Numbered from the stretch's first letter, positions 26,469 to 36,527 are shown. The stretch: 64,000 bases of DNA from Gammaproteobacteria bacterium (GCA_025355645.1 JANXZG010000081.1:1-64000); one strand, 5' to 3'. The notes: generated by a model from the sequence alone, not told the origin. Numbers and translations: made by a program.

Positions 26469-27704
26469 ATGACATCGACGCTGCTGTTACGCCTGCCCCA
26501 TCCGTCGCAACCGGATGCCGAATGGCTCGCCGTCGATGAGGCGGGCTTCGCGACCGGTCCGCGCCAGAGCGGATCGCTGGAAGCGGCCGCCGCGGCCTGC
26601 GCCGGCGCAAAGGTCATCGCGCTCGCGCCCGCGACCCAGATCCTGCTGGCCGAGCCCGAGCTACCACCCGGCAGCGGCGCCAAGCTCTCGCGCGCAATTC
26701 CGTTCGCGCTTGAGGAGCAGCTGACCGAGGATATCGACCAGTTGAGCTTTGCCGTCGGGCGCCGCAGTGAACGCGGCACGACGCCGGTGGCCGTCGTGTC
26801 CCGCTCGATCCTGCAAGGCTGGATGGCGGCGCTGACGCAGGCCGGTATCGATCCGGTCGCGCTTTACGCCGATGTGTCGCTGCTCCCCGACAACCCGGGT
26901 CAGACCGTGCTGTGGCTCGAAGGCGACCGGCTGAGTGTGCGCCGTCCCGGTAGCCTGCCCGTCATGATCGAGATGGCGCCGGTCACGGAAGCGCTGGCCG
27001 TGACCGGCGTCCTGGATGTCGATGCGGCTGCCCTACTGTACGTCACGGCCGCAGACTGGGGGCGCGTGAAAGCTGAAATCGAACAACTGCAGCCGCGCTT
27101 CGCCGCGCTGAACGTGCAGGTGTTGCCCGATGGGCCTCTGCCGTGGTTTGCGCGCGAGCTAGCAACCACCAGCGCGATCAACCTGCTGCAGGGCGAATTC
27201 TCGCGCTCGACCGACTACGGCTCGCAGTGGCGATTGTGGCGCAGCGCCGCGCTGCTCGCCTTCGGCCTGCTGGTAGCGCATGTGGCAGTCCAAGCCTTGC
27301 AGATCCACCAGGCCAATCGCCAGAGCGCAGCCACCGACCAGCAGATCGCACAGGTGTTTGCTGAGGCGATGCCGTCCGAGACGCTACGCGATGCGCGCCG
27401 CCAGATGCAGGAGCGCCTCGACAAGATCCGCAAGGCCCAGGGCGGTGCGGAGAATTTCCTGCGCATGGCGCAAGCGCTGAGCGGCGCGAGCAGCGCGCTC
27501 GGGCAGGTCGACATCGAGGGCCTGAGCTTTCACGGGCAGACGATGGACATGAAGGTCACGGCCGCCAACGTGCAGGCGCTTGCCACCCTGACCCAGTCCG
27601 TGGCGAAGCAGGGCTTGAGCGCCGAAATCCAGTCCTCGACGCCTGCCGGTACGAAGGTCGAGGCGCATGTGCAGATACGCGCCGCGCGTGCGGACGGCAA
27701 GTGA
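26469..27704 (+). CDS. gspL: type II secretion inner-membrane protein GspL
   Basis: 411 residues. The N-terminal cytoplasmic actin-like domain (about 1-240) includes the ELPPGSGAKLSRAIPFALEEQL region. One membrane segment follows at about residues 260-277 (AALLAFGLLVAHVAVQAL), then a periplasmic ferredoxin-like domain. GspL normally links ATPase GspE to GspM and the pseudopilus. gspE is not in the window. Confidence 0.92.
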   Translation: MTSTLLLRLPHPSQPDAEWLAVDEAGFATGPRQSGSLEAAAAACAGAKVIALAPATQILLAEPELPPGSGAKLSRAIPFALEEQLTEDIDQLSFAVGRRSERGTTPVAVVSRSILQGWMAALTQAGIDPVALYADVSLLPDNPGQTVLWLEGDRLSVRRPGSLPVMIEMAPVTEALAVTGVLDVDAAALLYVTAADWGRVKAEIEQLQPRFAALNVQVLPDGPLPWFARELATTSAINLLQGEFSRSTDYGSQWRLWRSAALLAFGLLVAHVAVQALQIHQANRQSAATDQQIAQVFAEAMPSETLRDARRQMQERLDKIRKAQGGAENFLRMAQALSGASSALGQVDIEGLSFHGQTMDMKVTAANVQALATLTQSVAKQGLSAEIQSSTPAGTKVEAHVQIRAARADGK

Positions 27705-28192
27705 TGGATAAATTGCGCGCCTGGTATGCGAGCATCAGCCCCCGCGAGCAACGCATGGTTGCGATCGGATCGGTGCTGCTGGCGGTATTGCTGCTGTGCG
27801 GCGGCCTCTTATGGCCACTGCATGCGGCCGCCTCGCGCGCGCAGGAGCGCAGCGCCACGCGCCGCGCCGATCTTGCCTGGATGCATGCCAACGAATCGGA
27901 AATTCGCAGTGGCGCCTTGCTACTGCCCCGTGAAACTAACGAGGCCCCGGTGGTGCTGGTCGACCGGGTCGGTCGGGAAAACGGACTGGAAAGCGCGTTC
28001 CGCGGCACCCAGCCGAGCGCCGGAGGTCACGGCGTGCGCGTGCAGCTTGAAGCGGCGCCGTTCGATACGATGATTACCTGGCTCGGTGCGCTCGAGCAGC
28101 ACTACGGGCTCACGATTGATACGGTGACCGTGGAACGCGGTACCAAACCCGGTATCGTGAATGCCAGCGTCACCCTCACCCAGGCCAAGTAA
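27704..28192 (+). CDS. gspM: type II secretion protein GspM
   Basis: 162 residues. A short cytoplasmic N-terminus with SPREQRMVAIGSVLLAVLLL gives a single transmembrane segment near residues 17-38, followed by a periplasmic ferredoxin-like domain ending in QAK. ATG 27704 shares the TGATG of the gspL stop; GTG 27701 is an alternative. It partners GspL. Confidence 0.9.
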   Translation: MDKLRAWYASISPREQRMVAIGSVLLAVLLLCGGLLWPLHAAASRAQERSATRRADLAWMHANESEIRSGALLLPRETNEAPVVLVDRVGRENGLESAFRGTQPSAGGHGVRVQLEAAPFDTMITWLGALEQHYGLTIDTVTVERGTKPGIVNASVTLTQAK

Positions 28193-28952
28193 GCGGCGCT
28201 CATTTCGGGCGCCGCTCGCAATTGGCGCCTGCGCCCTGCTCGCCGTGCTGATCGCAGCCTTGCCCGCGTCGCTCGCTGGCGCGCTGTTGCCGCACGCCGT
28301 GCACGCCACGGATTTCTCGGGCAGCTTTTGGCACGGAGCCGCGGGAAGGATCAGCGTCAATGGCATCGAGTGCGGCGCGGCCGAGTGGCAATTGCATCCG
28401 GCGGAGCTTATTGGCCTGCGCCTCGGGCTCGAGCTGCGCTGGGTCAAGGGAGAATTCGCGCTGGCCTCGCGCGCGCATCTCGGCCTGCATGGCATAGAGG
28501 CCGATTCGATCAGCGGCGGCGGAGCGCTCGAGGACATTGCCACGCTCACGGGGCTCGCCGGTTGGCGCGCGACGAGCACCGTGGCGATCGATCACCTGAG
28601 CGCGAGGTTCACTCAGCTCAAGGAACTGCGAGGTGACATCACGATTGCCGACCTGCACATAGCGAACCTCGGCGCACAGCTTGACCTCGGCGCCTACACC
28701 TTGCACTTTGCGGGCCCGGCGGCGGATGCGCCGGGCACCATCGAGGGGCAAATCCAGGATAGCGCCGGCCCACTCGAGGTGCGAGCGGTGTTGACGCTCT
28801 CACCCGAGAATCATTTTAGCACCCTGCACGGCACGGTCAGGGAGCGTGCCTCGGCGCCGCCCGCGCTGCGCACGGCGCTCGAGGATCTCGCGCAGCTGCG
28901 GCCCCGCGATGCGCAAGGGCGTATACCGCTGGAGATCGAGTTTTCTTTCTAG
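28161..28952 (+). CDS. gspN: type II secretion protein GspN
   Basis: 263 residues. Basic N-terminus, one membrane helix (about residues 18-43), and a periplasmic beta-rich domain with DFSGSFWHGAAGRISVNG and WQLHPAELIGL, typical of GspN. It overlaps gspM by 32 bases. Last gene of the run; gspC, D, E and F are absent from this locus and must lie elsewhere if the system is complete. Confidence 0.87.
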   Translation: MPASPSPRPSKRRSFRAPLAIGACALLAVLIAALPASLAGALLPHAVHATDFSGSFWHGAAGRISVNGIECGAAEWQLHPAELIGLRLGLELRWVKGEFALASRAHLGLHGIEADSISGGGALEDIATLTGLAGWRATSTVAIDHLSARFTQLKELRGDITIADLHIANLGAQLDLGAYTLHFAGPAADAPGTIEGQIQDSAGPLEVRAVLTLSPENHFSTLHGTVRERASAPPALRTALEDLAQLRPRDAQGRIPLEIEFSF

Positions 28953-28972
28953 CGGTACCACTGACCGCAAGG

Positions 28973-29001
28973 TGGACAAGGCCTCGATCGATCCTTAAAC
29001 T
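28973..29001 (+). promoter_or_regulatory. promoter of the IclR-etfBA unit
   Basis: TGGACA (28973-28978), 17-base spacer, TAAACT (28996-29001). The start would be near 29008, ~27 bases before the ATG. Confidence 0.55.
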
Positions 29002-29034
29002 ACCGCGCCGAAAGAACCGGCCCTCAAGGGAATC

Positions 29035-29829
29035 ATGGAATCCACCCGCCCCATCCGCGCGCTGTTGCGCGGACTCGATGCGCTGTCGGCCCTGAATGGC
29101 CGCGATGGTGCCATCGTGTCCGAACTGGTCAGCGAGATCCGCCTGCCGCGCACCACCGTCTACCGGGTGCTGGAGACGTTGTGCGAGGCCGGATTCGTGC
29201 AGCGCGACCCCAACGATGATCGCTATCGGCTGACCATGCTGGTGCGTGCGCTAAGCGACTCGTTCGACGTGGCCGCCTCGCTCGTGCATGTCGCGCAGCC
29301 CTACCTTGGCGAACTCGCCCGCGCACTCGGCGCCCCCGTCGCACTCGCCACGCTCTCAGGCACCTCAATGCGCCAATGCGAAACCGCCGGACTGCGCTCG
29401 GACATGATCACGCAGCGCGTGCCGCTACTGACGAGCGCGAGTGGCCTGGTCTACCTTGCGCACTGTGCCGCGGAACAACGCGATTCCCTGCTGGCGGTAT
29501 TGGCCCGCTCGCGCCGGGCGCCGCAGCAGCAGCTGAGTTCGCGCAGCGCACTGCTCGCGGGACTGCAGGAGATCGAGATGCAGGGCTTTGCGGCGCAGGC
29601 GAGCGGCGCTGCGGCGGCGGGCGAGGTCACGCTGGGCATACCACTGATGGTGGATGCGGAACTGCTCGCGGTGCTGACGGTGCGCTACCCCGCCGCCGAC
29701 CTCGGCGCCGCAGCCGCGCCCGAGCGCTACCTGCCACGCATGCGCAGCGCCGCGCTGCGCATCCATCATCAATTCATGGAACAACAAGCCGGGTCCTATC
29801 GCGCCGGCGCGCCGGCCGCGGCGACCTGA
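29035..29829 (+). CDS. IclR-family transcriptional regulator
   Basis: 264 residues. N-terminal winged helix (about 1-70) with IRALLRGLDALSALNGRDG and LPRTTVYRVLETLCEAGFVQR. The C-terminal IclR effector domain has LVHVAQPYLGELARALG and PLLTSASGLVYLAH. It lies 9 bases before etfB and shares its strand, so it may control, or be co-transcribed with, the electron-transfer flavoprotein genes. Effector unknown. Confidence 0.9.
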   Translation: MESTRPIRALLRGLDALSALNGRDGAIVSELVSEIRLPRTTVYRVLETLCEAGFVQRDPNDDRYRLTMLVRALSDSFDVAASLVHVAQPYLGELARALGAPVALATLSGTSMRQCETAGLRSDMITQRVPLLTSASGLVYLAHCAAEQRDSLLAVLARSRRAPQQQLSSRSALLAGLQEIEMQGFAAQASGAAAAGEVTLGIPLMVDAELLAVLTVRYPAADLGAAAAPERYLPRMRSAALRIHHQFMEQQAGSYRAGAPAAAT

Positions 29830-29838
29830 GGAGTAGTG

Positions 29839-30588
29839 ATGAAGAAAATCATGGTTTGCATCAAGCGCGTGGTCGATTACAACGTGCGGGTTCGTGTCAA
29901 GCCCGATGGCAGCGGCGTGATGCTCGATGGGGTCAAGATGAGCATCAACCCATTCGACGAGATCGCGCTGGAAGAGGCGCTGCGCATCAAGGAGCGCGGC
30001 ACCAACGCCGAAGTCGTCGTGGTCAGCATCGGCATCGCCGACACGCAACAGCAGCTGCGTACTGCGCTCGCGATGGGCGCAGACCGGGCTATTCTGGTGC
30101 AGACCGACCAGCCGGTCGAGCCGCTCAGCGCGGCGCGCACCTTCCTCGCGCTGGTCAACAAGGAAAATCCAGATCTCGTGTTTCTTGGCAAGCAGGCGAT
30201 CGATGATGATGCGAACCAGACCGGGCAGATGCTCGCCGCCCTATGGGGCCGGCCGCAGGCTACCTACGCCTCCAAGCTGGAGCTCGCCGAGGGCAAGGCG
30301 ACGGTCACGCGCGAAGTCGATGTCGGCCTTGAGACCATCGAAGTGGACCTGCCCGCGGTCATCACCGTGGACCTGCGTCTGAATGAACCGCGCTACGTCA
30401 AGCTGCCCGATATCATGAAGGCGAAGAAAAAGCCGCTCGATATCACCACCTTTGAGGCGCTCGGAGTGAACTTGGTGCAGGGGCTTAAAAACGTCAAGAC
30501 CGAGCCGCCGCCGCAAAGACAAAAAGGCATCATGGTCAAGGATGTCGCCGAGCTTGTCGGCGTACTCAAACAGAAGGGTCTGATCTAA
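29839..30588 (+). CDS. etfB: electron transfer flavoprotein beta subunit
   Basis: 249 residues from ATG 29839, with GAGGAG at 29828-29833; GTG 29836 is less likely. Family motifs: KIMVCIKRVVDYNVRVRV at the N-terminus, FDEIALEEALRIKE, GKQAIDDDANQTGQMLAALWG and ITVDLRLNEPRYVKLPDIMKAKKK. With EtfA it carries electrons from acyl-CoA and other dehydrogenases to ETF:quinone oxidoreductase. The stop overlaps the etfA start (TAATG). Confidence 0.95.
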   Translation: MKKIMVCIKRVVDYNVRVRVKPDGSGVMLDGVKMSINPFDEIALEEALRIKERGTNAEVVVVSIGIADTQQQLRTALAMGADRAILVQTDQPVEPLSAARTFLALVNKENPDLVFLGKQAIDDDANQTGQMLAALWGRPQATYASKLELAEGKATVTREVDVGLETIEVDLPAVITVDLRLNEPRYVKLPDIMKAKKKPLDITTFEALGVNLVQGLKNVKTEPPPQRQKGIMVKDVAELVGVLKQKGLI

Positions 30589-31532
30589 TGGCAAACATCC
30601 TGATCATCGGTGAGCACGACGGCAAGACTTTGAATCCGGCGACGCTGAAGTGCGTGACCTGCGCGAGAACGCTCGCCGGAGCAAAAGTCAGCATCGCCCT
30701 GCTTGGGACGGATACCGCGGCGGTGGCCGCGCAGGCGGCCGCCGTCCAGGGCGTCGAGAAAGTCCTCCGCATCGACAGGCCCGAGAACCAGCATCCGCTC
30801 GCCGCAAGCTTCGCGCCGCAGATCGTCGCGCTCGCCGCCGCCTACAGCCATGTGTTCGGGCCATCGACAAGCTTTGGCAAGGATTTAATGCCGCGCGTCG
30901 CCGCGCTGCTCGATGCGCCGCAGGTCAGCGACCTGATGAGCATCGACGGCGCCTACCGCTTCCGCCGTCCGATATATGCCGGCAACGCAATCGTCACAGT
31001 CGAGGCGGACCCGGCGCGCAAGCTCATTGCAACCGTGCGCGTGGCCTCCTTCGAAGCCGCCGCAGGGGGCGGCAGCGCGGCAATTGAAAGCGTGTCGCTC
31101 GAGGTGGCCCTTCCCAGCCATACCCGCTATGTCAGCGTGCGCTCGGGCGCCACAGACCGGCCTGACCTGCAGACCGCCTCGAAGGTCGTCTCCGGCGGGC
31201 GTGCGCTCGGCAGCGCGGAGAACTTCAAACTGCTGTATAGCTTCGCCGACAAGATCGGCGCCGCGGTGGGCGCCTCACGCGCGGCCGTTGATGCAGGCTA
31301 CGCACGCAATGAGATGCAGGTGGGCCAGACCGGCAAGATCATCTCGCCGGAGATGTATATCGCGATTGGCATTTCCGGTGCAATCCAGCACCTGACCGGC
31401 ATCAAGGATGCGCGCACGATCGTTGCGATCAACAAGGACGCGGAGGCGCCGATATTCGAGGTGGCCGACGTCGGCCTCGTCGGCGATTTGTTCCAGATCA
31501 TGCCCGAGCTAGAGCGGCTGGTCGGCAACTGA
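30588..31532 (+). CDS. etfA: electron transfer flavoprotein alpha subunit
   Basis: 314 residues. The C-terminal FAD domain has [69 protein letters not shown] and [15 protein letters not shown], all canonical. It forms the FAD/AMP-binding heterodimer with EtfB. Its last 24 bases overlap the 3' end of the convergent kinase/phospholyase gene. Confidence 0.95.
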   Translation: MANILIIGEHDGKTLNPATLKCVTCARTLAGAKVSIALLGTDTAAVAAQAAAVQGVEKVLRIDRPENQHPLAASFAPQIVALAAAYSHVFGPSTSFGKDLMPRVAALLDAPQVSDLMSIDGAYRFRRPIYAGNAIVTVEADPARKLIATVRVASFEAAAGGGSAAIESVSLEVALPSHTRYVSVRSGATDRPDLQTASKVVSGGRALGSAENFKLLYSFADKIGAAVGASRAAVDAGYARNEMQVGQTGKIISPEMYIAIGISGAIQHLTGIKDARTIVAINKDAEAPIFEVADVGLVGDLFQIMPELERLVGN

Positions 31533-33824
31533 GGCAACGGCATCGAGCGCGCTGATCAAAAGGTCAGCATGGGCGCGCCCGAACACCATTGGCGGGCGCA
31601 GCTTCAGCACCGCTCCCAACGGGCCTTCCGTGCCGGTCAGGACCGAGTGACGCGCGGCAAGCTGGTTTACGAAGCGCCGCGCGCACTCGCGCGAGAGCTC
31701 CCCGCGCGTGCCCAGCACCTCAATGCCCAGCAGCAGTCCGGCTCCCCGCACCTGGCCCAAGCAGGCGTGGCGGGCGCTGAGTGCCTGCAGTTTTTCGCGC
31801 AGATACCTGCCCGTCGCATAGGCGTTCGCCATCAACTGTTCCCGATCGAGCGTCTCAAGCACCGCGAGCCCGGCGGCGGCGGCAACCGGATTTCCACCGA
31901 ATGTTGAGAAAAATCCGTATCTTGCCTGGAACTTCTCGATTAATTCTCGATTAGCAATAACGACTCCGAGGGGGAAGCCATTACCCACCGGCTTGCCGAG
32001 GGTCACGATGTCGGGCAATAGTCCGCGCCGCTCGAAGCCCCAGAAATGAGATCCCGACCGCCCCAGGCCATACTGGACTTCATCGCCCACGATCAAGGCG
32101 CCGGCGCCGCGGATCCGGTCGGTCATCTGCGCGAGCCACGCTGGCGGCGGGTCGAAGATGCCATTGCTGGTAAAAGCGCTATCCAGGTAGAACGCCGCTG
32201 CCTTGACGCCGCGCGCACGCAGGGCCTCGATCGCCCGATCGGTATCCGCCGCGACTGCCGCGAGGTCAAGGCGGTCCGGCCTGTCCTGATGCCCGAGCGC
32301 GCCGGGCGGCGCCTTGAGCGTCTCGATGCGCGGATCGGGAAGCGCACCCGCGGCCGGGCTCAGCGCGGTTACCGCACCCGTGATCCCATGATAGGCAAAG
32401 GACATCACGAGACCCCCGCTATTGCCGGTCGCGAACTCCGCCATGCGCCACGCGACATCGTTTGCCTCGCTGCCGGAGTTGACGAATATGCAGCTGTCCA
32501 AGTGCGCGGGCATGCGGCTGACGAGCTGCTCGGCGTAGTCGAGCACCGATTCATGCAAATAGCGGGTATGCGTGTTCAGCAGCCCGATCTGGCGCTCGAT
32601 AGCATCGATCACGGCCGGATGCGCGTGCCCCACGTGCGGCACGTTGTTGTACACGTCGAGGTAACGCCGCCCGGCCGGATCAAACAACCATGCGCCCTCG
32701 CCGCGCACCAGGTGCAGCGGTTCATCGTAGAAAAGCTCCGCACCCGCGCCGAGCAAGCGCCGGCGTCGCAGGCCGAGGCGCGTCGATGGGGGTAGGGTCG
32801 CAGCGGCGTCGTGCCATTGCGTCGTCAGCGCCTCGCGCCCCTGGTCGGCCATCTGCTCGAGCGAGCGCACGGCATTGCGGGCCGCCGTATCGAGTGCGGC
32901 AACGCCCGCCGGGTCATGCTGGCAGCGCCACGCATGCACAAGGATTGTCACGGCATGGCGGGCGGCAATGAGTTCGTACAGGCGCTCGATCTCAGCGACC
33001 TGCAGGCGCTGCACCGAAGTATAGGCCTGCAGCAGCGCCGGAAGATCAGTCGCCGCCGCACTGCCCTCGGTCAGCAGCTCCGACATCGCCACAGCGATCT
33101 CAATGACCAGCGGCCCATGGATCATGTCGCCAAAATCGACGATGCCGGTCACCGCCCCCCGCGCGGCATCGACCAGTACATTGCCACCGTGGCAATCGCC
33201 ATGAATCGTCTGTGCGCGCAGCCGCAGCAGCGCGGGTACCGCAGCGGCGAAGTCCGTGGAAATCTGGGCGAGGCGGCGCCGCAGGCGCGGATTGTCCAGG
33301 TACTCGATGAAGGTCGACAATTCCGGCAGGCGCCGCAGGTCCCATGCCAGCACTTCGCCCTGCATCGGATCGGAATGGGGATCTGGAAATCCCTGCAGCG
33401 CGCGGTCGAGGCGCGCGAGCATCGCGCCAAACTCTGCGAGCAAATGCGGCGTTGCTGCGCGCGCGGCGAGCAGTTCGCCGCCCAGGTGACTGATCAGCAA
33501 CGTCGAGTGGGTGACCCGGCCCTGTACCAGGGTCCCTAGCGCTTCGCCCGAGCGCGTCGGGAAGATCTGCGGCACGGGCAGCTGCGGAAATTCCTGGTTC
33601 AGGAAGCGCAGCACGGCAACCTGCCGCTCGATGCTTGCCGAGGTCGACGCAGGATCAATCAGCTTAAGGACGTACTGCGTGCCGTCGGCCGCCTGCAGGC
33701 GAAAGTTACGGTCGCGCTCCCCGGCCAGCGCAAGGGCTTGTGCCTGGAGACCGTAGATCTGCGCGGCGGCCTGTATCGCCTGCACGGGCGAGACCAGCGG
33801 TGCCGAAGTGCGCAGCGCCAGCAA
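31509..33824 (-). CDS. APH-type kinase fused to class-III aminotransferase-fold phospholyase
   Basis: A 771-residue two-domain protein. Residues ~15-320 form an aminoglycoside-phosphotransferase-like kinase with Lys54 (YVLK), the catalytic HGDCHGGN loop (His208-Asp210) and metal-binding DFGD (230-233). Residues ~365-771 form a class-III PLP enzyme with [33 protein letters not shown] (450-456), DEVQYG (581-586) and Schiff-base Lys611 in [10 protein letters not shown]. The YNNVxHVGHxHP and LLNTxxRYLH segments resemble the vertebrate O-phosphoethanolamine and 5-phosphohydroxylysine phospholyases. Inference: one chain phosphorylates an amino alcohol such as hydroxylysine or ethanolamine and eliminates phosphate. 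Start is TTG without SD; GTG 33785 is possible. Confidence 0.82.
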   Translation of the reverse strand: MLALRTSAPLVSPVQAIQAAAQIYGLQAQALALAGERDRNFRLQAADGTQYVLKLIDPASTSASIERQVAVLRFLNQEFPQLPVPQIFPTRSGEALGTLVQGRVTHSTLLISHLGGELLAARAATPHLLAEFGAMLARLDRALQGFPDPHSDPMQGEVLAWDLRRLPELSTFIEYLDNPRLRRRLAQISTDFAAAVPALLRLRAQTIHGDCHGGNVLVDAARGAVTGIVDFGDMIHGPLVIEIAVAMSELLTEGSAAATDLPALLQAYTSVQRLQVAEIERLYELIAARHAVTILVHAWRCQHDPAGVAALDTAARNAVRSLEQMADQGREALTTQWHDAAATLPPSTRLGLRRRRLLGAGAELFYDEPLHLVRGEGAWLFDPAGRRYLDVYNNVPHVGHAHPAVIDAIERQIGLLNTHTRYLHESVLDYAEQLVSRMPAHLDSCIFVNSGSEANDVAWRMAEFATGNSGGLVMSFAYHGITGAVTALSPAAGALPDPRIETLKAPPGALGHQDRPDRLDLAAVAADTDRAIEALRARGVKAAAFYLDSAFTSNGIFDPPPAWLAQMTDRIRGAGALIVGDEVQYGLGRSGSHFWGFERRGLLPDIVTLGKPVGNGFPLGVVIANRELIEKFQARYGFFSTFGGNPVAAAAGLAVLETLDREQLMANAYATGRYLREKLQALSARHACLGQVRGAGLLLGIEVLGTRGELSRECARRFVNQLAARHSVLTGTEGPLGAVLKLRPPMVFGRAHADLLISALDAVASVADQPL

Positions 33825-33832
33825 GGCCGGAG

Positions 33833-34315
33833 TCAGAGCTGGCCGAGGATGTACTCGGCGGCGGAAACCTTGAAGTCTCCCGCAGCCTCGACATTGACGT
33901 GCGTGGCGACGCCGTCCTTGACGACCAATGCGAAGCGCTGCCCGCGCATGCCCATGCCATGCGCCGTCGCATTCATTTCGAGTCCCAGGGATTTGACATA
34001 TTCCCCGTTACCGTCGGCCAGCATCAGGATCTTGTCGGCAACCTTGGCCTGCTTACCCCAGGCGTTCATCACGAACACGTCATTGACAGCCATCATGGCA
34101 ATCGTATCGACGCCTTTGGCCTTGAGCGCGTCCGCCTGGTCGACGTAGCCCGGCAGGTGCCGGGCATCGCAGGTCGGCGTGAAAGCCCCCGGAACGGAGA
34201 CCAGCACGACGGTCTTGCCCTTGAACAGCGCCTCAGTGCTGATCTTCCTGATGCCCTCGGCGGTCATGTGCGAGAAGGTGCCCGCAGGCATCCGATCACC
34301 GGCTTTGATGATCAT
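33833..34315 (-). CDS. peroxiredoxin, Prx5-like
   Basis: 160 residues of the Prx5/AhpE-type atypical peroxiredoxin group. The peroxidatic cysteine is in VPGAFTPTCDARHLPGY, and the WGKQAKVADKILMLADGNGEY and RGQRFALVVKDG segments are typical. It reduces peroxides using thioredoxin or glutaredoxin. It lies 6 bases after the TPR gene and 8 before the kinase/phospholyase, so may be part of that transcript. Confidence 0.92.
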   Translation of the reverse strand: MIIKAGDRMPAGTFSHMTAEGIRKISTEALFKGKTVVLVSVPGAFTPTCDARHLPGYVDQADALKAKGVDTIAMMAVNDVFVMNAWGKQAKVADKILMLADGNGEYVKSLGLEMNATAHGMGMRGQRFALVVKDGVATHVNVEAAGDFKVSAAEYILGQL

Positions 34316-34321
34316 CGTCGC

Positions 34322-35551
34322 CTACCCCAGACGTTCGGCATACAGGTTCCAGAGCTTCAGTACTCTCGGGCTGATACCCGATACGGACTTCAGCTGGCCA
34401 AATGCCTTCTTGGCCTCGGCATTATTCTTCAGGTTGACCTGTGCCAGTCCGAGGTACACATAGGCCTCTTCCATATGCTTGATTTGCCCCTTCTGCAGGC
34501 CGCGCGTGATTGCGGAAACGGTATTCGGATAATCGCCAAAGCCGTAGTAGACCTCGCCCAGCTTGACGTCGAGTTCACCCGCAGCACTTTTCTTGGCTTC
34601 GGCATCGAGTTGCGCGAGGCTCTTGCGATCCGCATCGGCGCGCCCCTTGACCGAATTCAGCAGTCGATTGGTGCGATCCTTTTGGTCCGCAGCGACCAGG
34701 TTCGGGGTGTCCAGGCTTTTCTGCACGACTGCCTGGGCTTCACCCGGCAATGATGCATCGCCCAGCAACTGCGCCATCTCCATGTAATCGCTGGCGGCGG
34801 TCATCGAATTCGTGTTGTACATGATCCGGTAGATCATCAACAGGTTCTTGTCGTCGCGCTCATCCTGCCGCTCGAGGCGCAGCAGCTTGTTCCAGAAATC
34901 GGTCTTGCCGGTCAGGCGAATCAGTTCCTCGAGCGCAGCGATCGTGCCCGGGTTGTCGTTGTTGTCAAATGCGCATTGCAGCTTGAACAGGAACAAGTTC
35001 TCCTTGGGCACCTCATGCGCGGTACGGGCGAAGGCAATGGACTTGTCTGCCCACACCACGGCATCCTTGCAATCCTTCTGCAGATAATAGCTTTGCGTGA
35101 CAGCCAGATAGATATCGGCACCAGCCGAGCCCGAATCGACCAGCTTCTTGCCGTAGTCGATCGCCTTCGCATACTGCTGCGTGGAAATCGCGATCGAGAA
35201 CACCGCGCGGACATAGCGGTTGGTCTCCTCGGCGTTTGCAGCTCCGGTCGCCAGCGCATCCTCGTAGGAATGCTGCGCGGACTTGTAGTCATTCGTCTTG
35301 ACGTACGCAAATGCCTTCAGTTCGTCGATCGTCTTGTGATCGAATGGCGTCAACGGAGAGATTGCCTCGGCAGCCGTCAGGCTCTTGAGCCCTTCGGTAA
35401 ACTGGTTGGCCTGCAGCGCTTTCTGCGCTGCAATGATCTCTTTGGCGATCGAGCGGCTGATCTGCGGCCCCTTAGGCGCATCCGCCGCGTAAGCCGTGCC
35501 GTATAGCACTACACACAACAGACCGATTGCCGCTTTTTTAAATTGAATCAT
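34322..35551 (-). CDS. secreted TPR-like protein linked to the TonB system
   Basis: 409 residues with a cleavable signal peptide (hydrophobic IGLLCVVLYGTAYA, cut likely after AYA-A near residue 23). The mature protein is helical with TPR-like repeats, for example KALQANQFTEGLKSL and FGDYPNTVSAITRGLQKG, and matches no enzyme family I know. Its position after tonB-exbB-exbD-exbD suggests a periplasmic accessory of this TonB complex, a pattern seen in other gammaproteobacterial loci. Specific function is not established from sequence. Confidence 0.75.
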   Translation of the reverse strand: MIQFKKAAIGLLCVVLYGTAYAADAPKGPQISRSIAKEIIAAQKALQANQFTEGLKSLTAAEAISPLTPFDHKTIDELKAFAYVKTNDYKSAQHSYEDALATGAANAEETNRYVRAVFSIAISTQQYAKAIDYGKKLVDSGSAGADIYLAVTQSYYLQKDCKDAVVWADKSIAFARTAHEVPKENLFLFKLQCAFDNNDNPGTIAALEELIRLTGKTDFWNKLLRLERQDERDDKNLLMIYRIMYNTNSMTAASDYMEMAQLLGDASLPGEAQAVVQKSLDTPNLVAADQKDRTNRLLNSVKGRADADRKSLAQLDAEAKKSAAGELDVKLGEVYYGFGDYPNTVSAITRGLQKGQIKHMEEAYVYLGLAQVNLKNNAEAKKAFGQLKSVSGISPRVLKLWNLYAERLG

Positions 35552-35651
35552 GAGAACAAACCTCGCTGCCTACGGGTATTTTCAATAGATGCGCGCACCG
35601 CCCGCTTGAAGGGACTGGCGCGCAAGATTGGCTCTTGCCTGGGGTACGCTA

Positions 35652-36068
35652 TCAGAACAGATCGTTGTTGACGAACCCGATCTTCTTCAACCCATGGCGC
35701 TGCAGATCCGCCAGGGTCTGCGCGACCTTTTCATAATGGGCGAACTTGTCCACGATGATATGCACCTCGGGCTGCGGGTCCTTCTCTGCCTCCTGCGCGA
35801 TATAACCCTGCATCGTCGGGCGGTCGACCGGCTGGGAATTCCACGTCATCGTGCCGTCGAAGTCGATGGCCAACGTAATTACCTCGGGCGGTGGCGGCGG
35901 TACGAAATTCGGCGGGGGCGGCAGCGGGTTGTCGATCTTCACCGCATGCGTCATGACCGGGATGGTAATAATGAAAATGATCAGTAGCACCAGCATGACG
36001 TCGATCAGCGGCGTCATGTTGATGTCTGAATAGCTTTGGCCCTCGTTGCCGCCAACATTCATCGCCAT
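35652..36068 (-). CDS. exbD: ExbD/TolR-family protein (second copy)
   Basis: 138 residues. Short cytoplasmic N-terminus, one TM segment with the proton-channel aspartate in INMTPLIDVMLVLLIIFI (about residues 17-34), then a proline-rich linker PLPPPPNFVPPPPPE and periplasmic domain with QPEVHIIVDK. It follows the other exbD by 12 bases and shares its MAMNVG start, suggesting duplication followed by divergence. Confidence 0.93.
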   Translation of the reverse strand: MAMNVGGNEGQSYSDINMTPLIDVMLVLLIIFIITIPVMTHAVKIDNPLPPPPNFVPPPPPEVITLAIDFDGTMTWNSQPVDRPTMQGYIAQEAEKDPQPEVHIIVDKFAHYEKVAQTLADLQRHGLKKIGFVNNDLF

Positions 36069-36080
36069 GTCTAATATCTC

Positions 36081-36515
36081 CTAGCGACTGACCGCGCCGA
36101 GCACGTCGGGCTCGGTCAGGAATGCGACCTTGCGGATGCCGATCCTCTGCGCGGCGACCAGCACCTGGCCCACATACATGTAGCGCACGTTCGCGTCGCC
36201 GCGGATATGCACTTCGGGCTGCGGCTCCTGGCGTGCCAGCGAGCGCAGCTCCGTGATCATGTCTTCACGGCTCGCCAGCTTCCTGATGTTCCAGTACAGA
36301 TCGCCATCCTTGTTGACCGAGATCGTGACGTTCTCAGGTTTCGTCTGCGTTGGCAGATTCGTTGCCTTCGGTAACGTCAGGTTCACCTGCGCCACGATCA
36401 CGGGAATCGTGATGATGAAGATGATCAGCAGCACCAACATCACGTCCACAAGGGGCGTGACGTTGATGTCCGACATCGCAGAGCCTTCATCATTGGTACC
36501 AACATTCATGGCCAT
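36081..36515 (-). CDS. exbD: ExbD/TolR-family protein (first copy)
   Basis: 144 residues with TM segment INVTPLVDVMLVLLIIFI carrying the conserved aspartate, and a periplasmic domain with EPQPEVHIRGDANVRYMYVGQVL. It should assemble with ExbB and TonB to couple the proton gradient to outer-membrane transport. Lies 12 bases after exbB. Unlike its neighbour it lacks the polyproline linker. Confidence 0.94.
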   Translation of the reverse strand: MAMNVGTNDEGSAMSDINVTPLVDVMLVLLIIFIITIPVIVAQVNLTLPKATNLPTQTKPENVTISVNKDGDLYWNIRKLASREDMITELRSLARQEPQPEVHIRGDANVRYMYVGQVLVAAQRIGIRKVAFLTEPDVLGAVSR

Positions 36516-36527
36516 GGCGCGGGTTCC

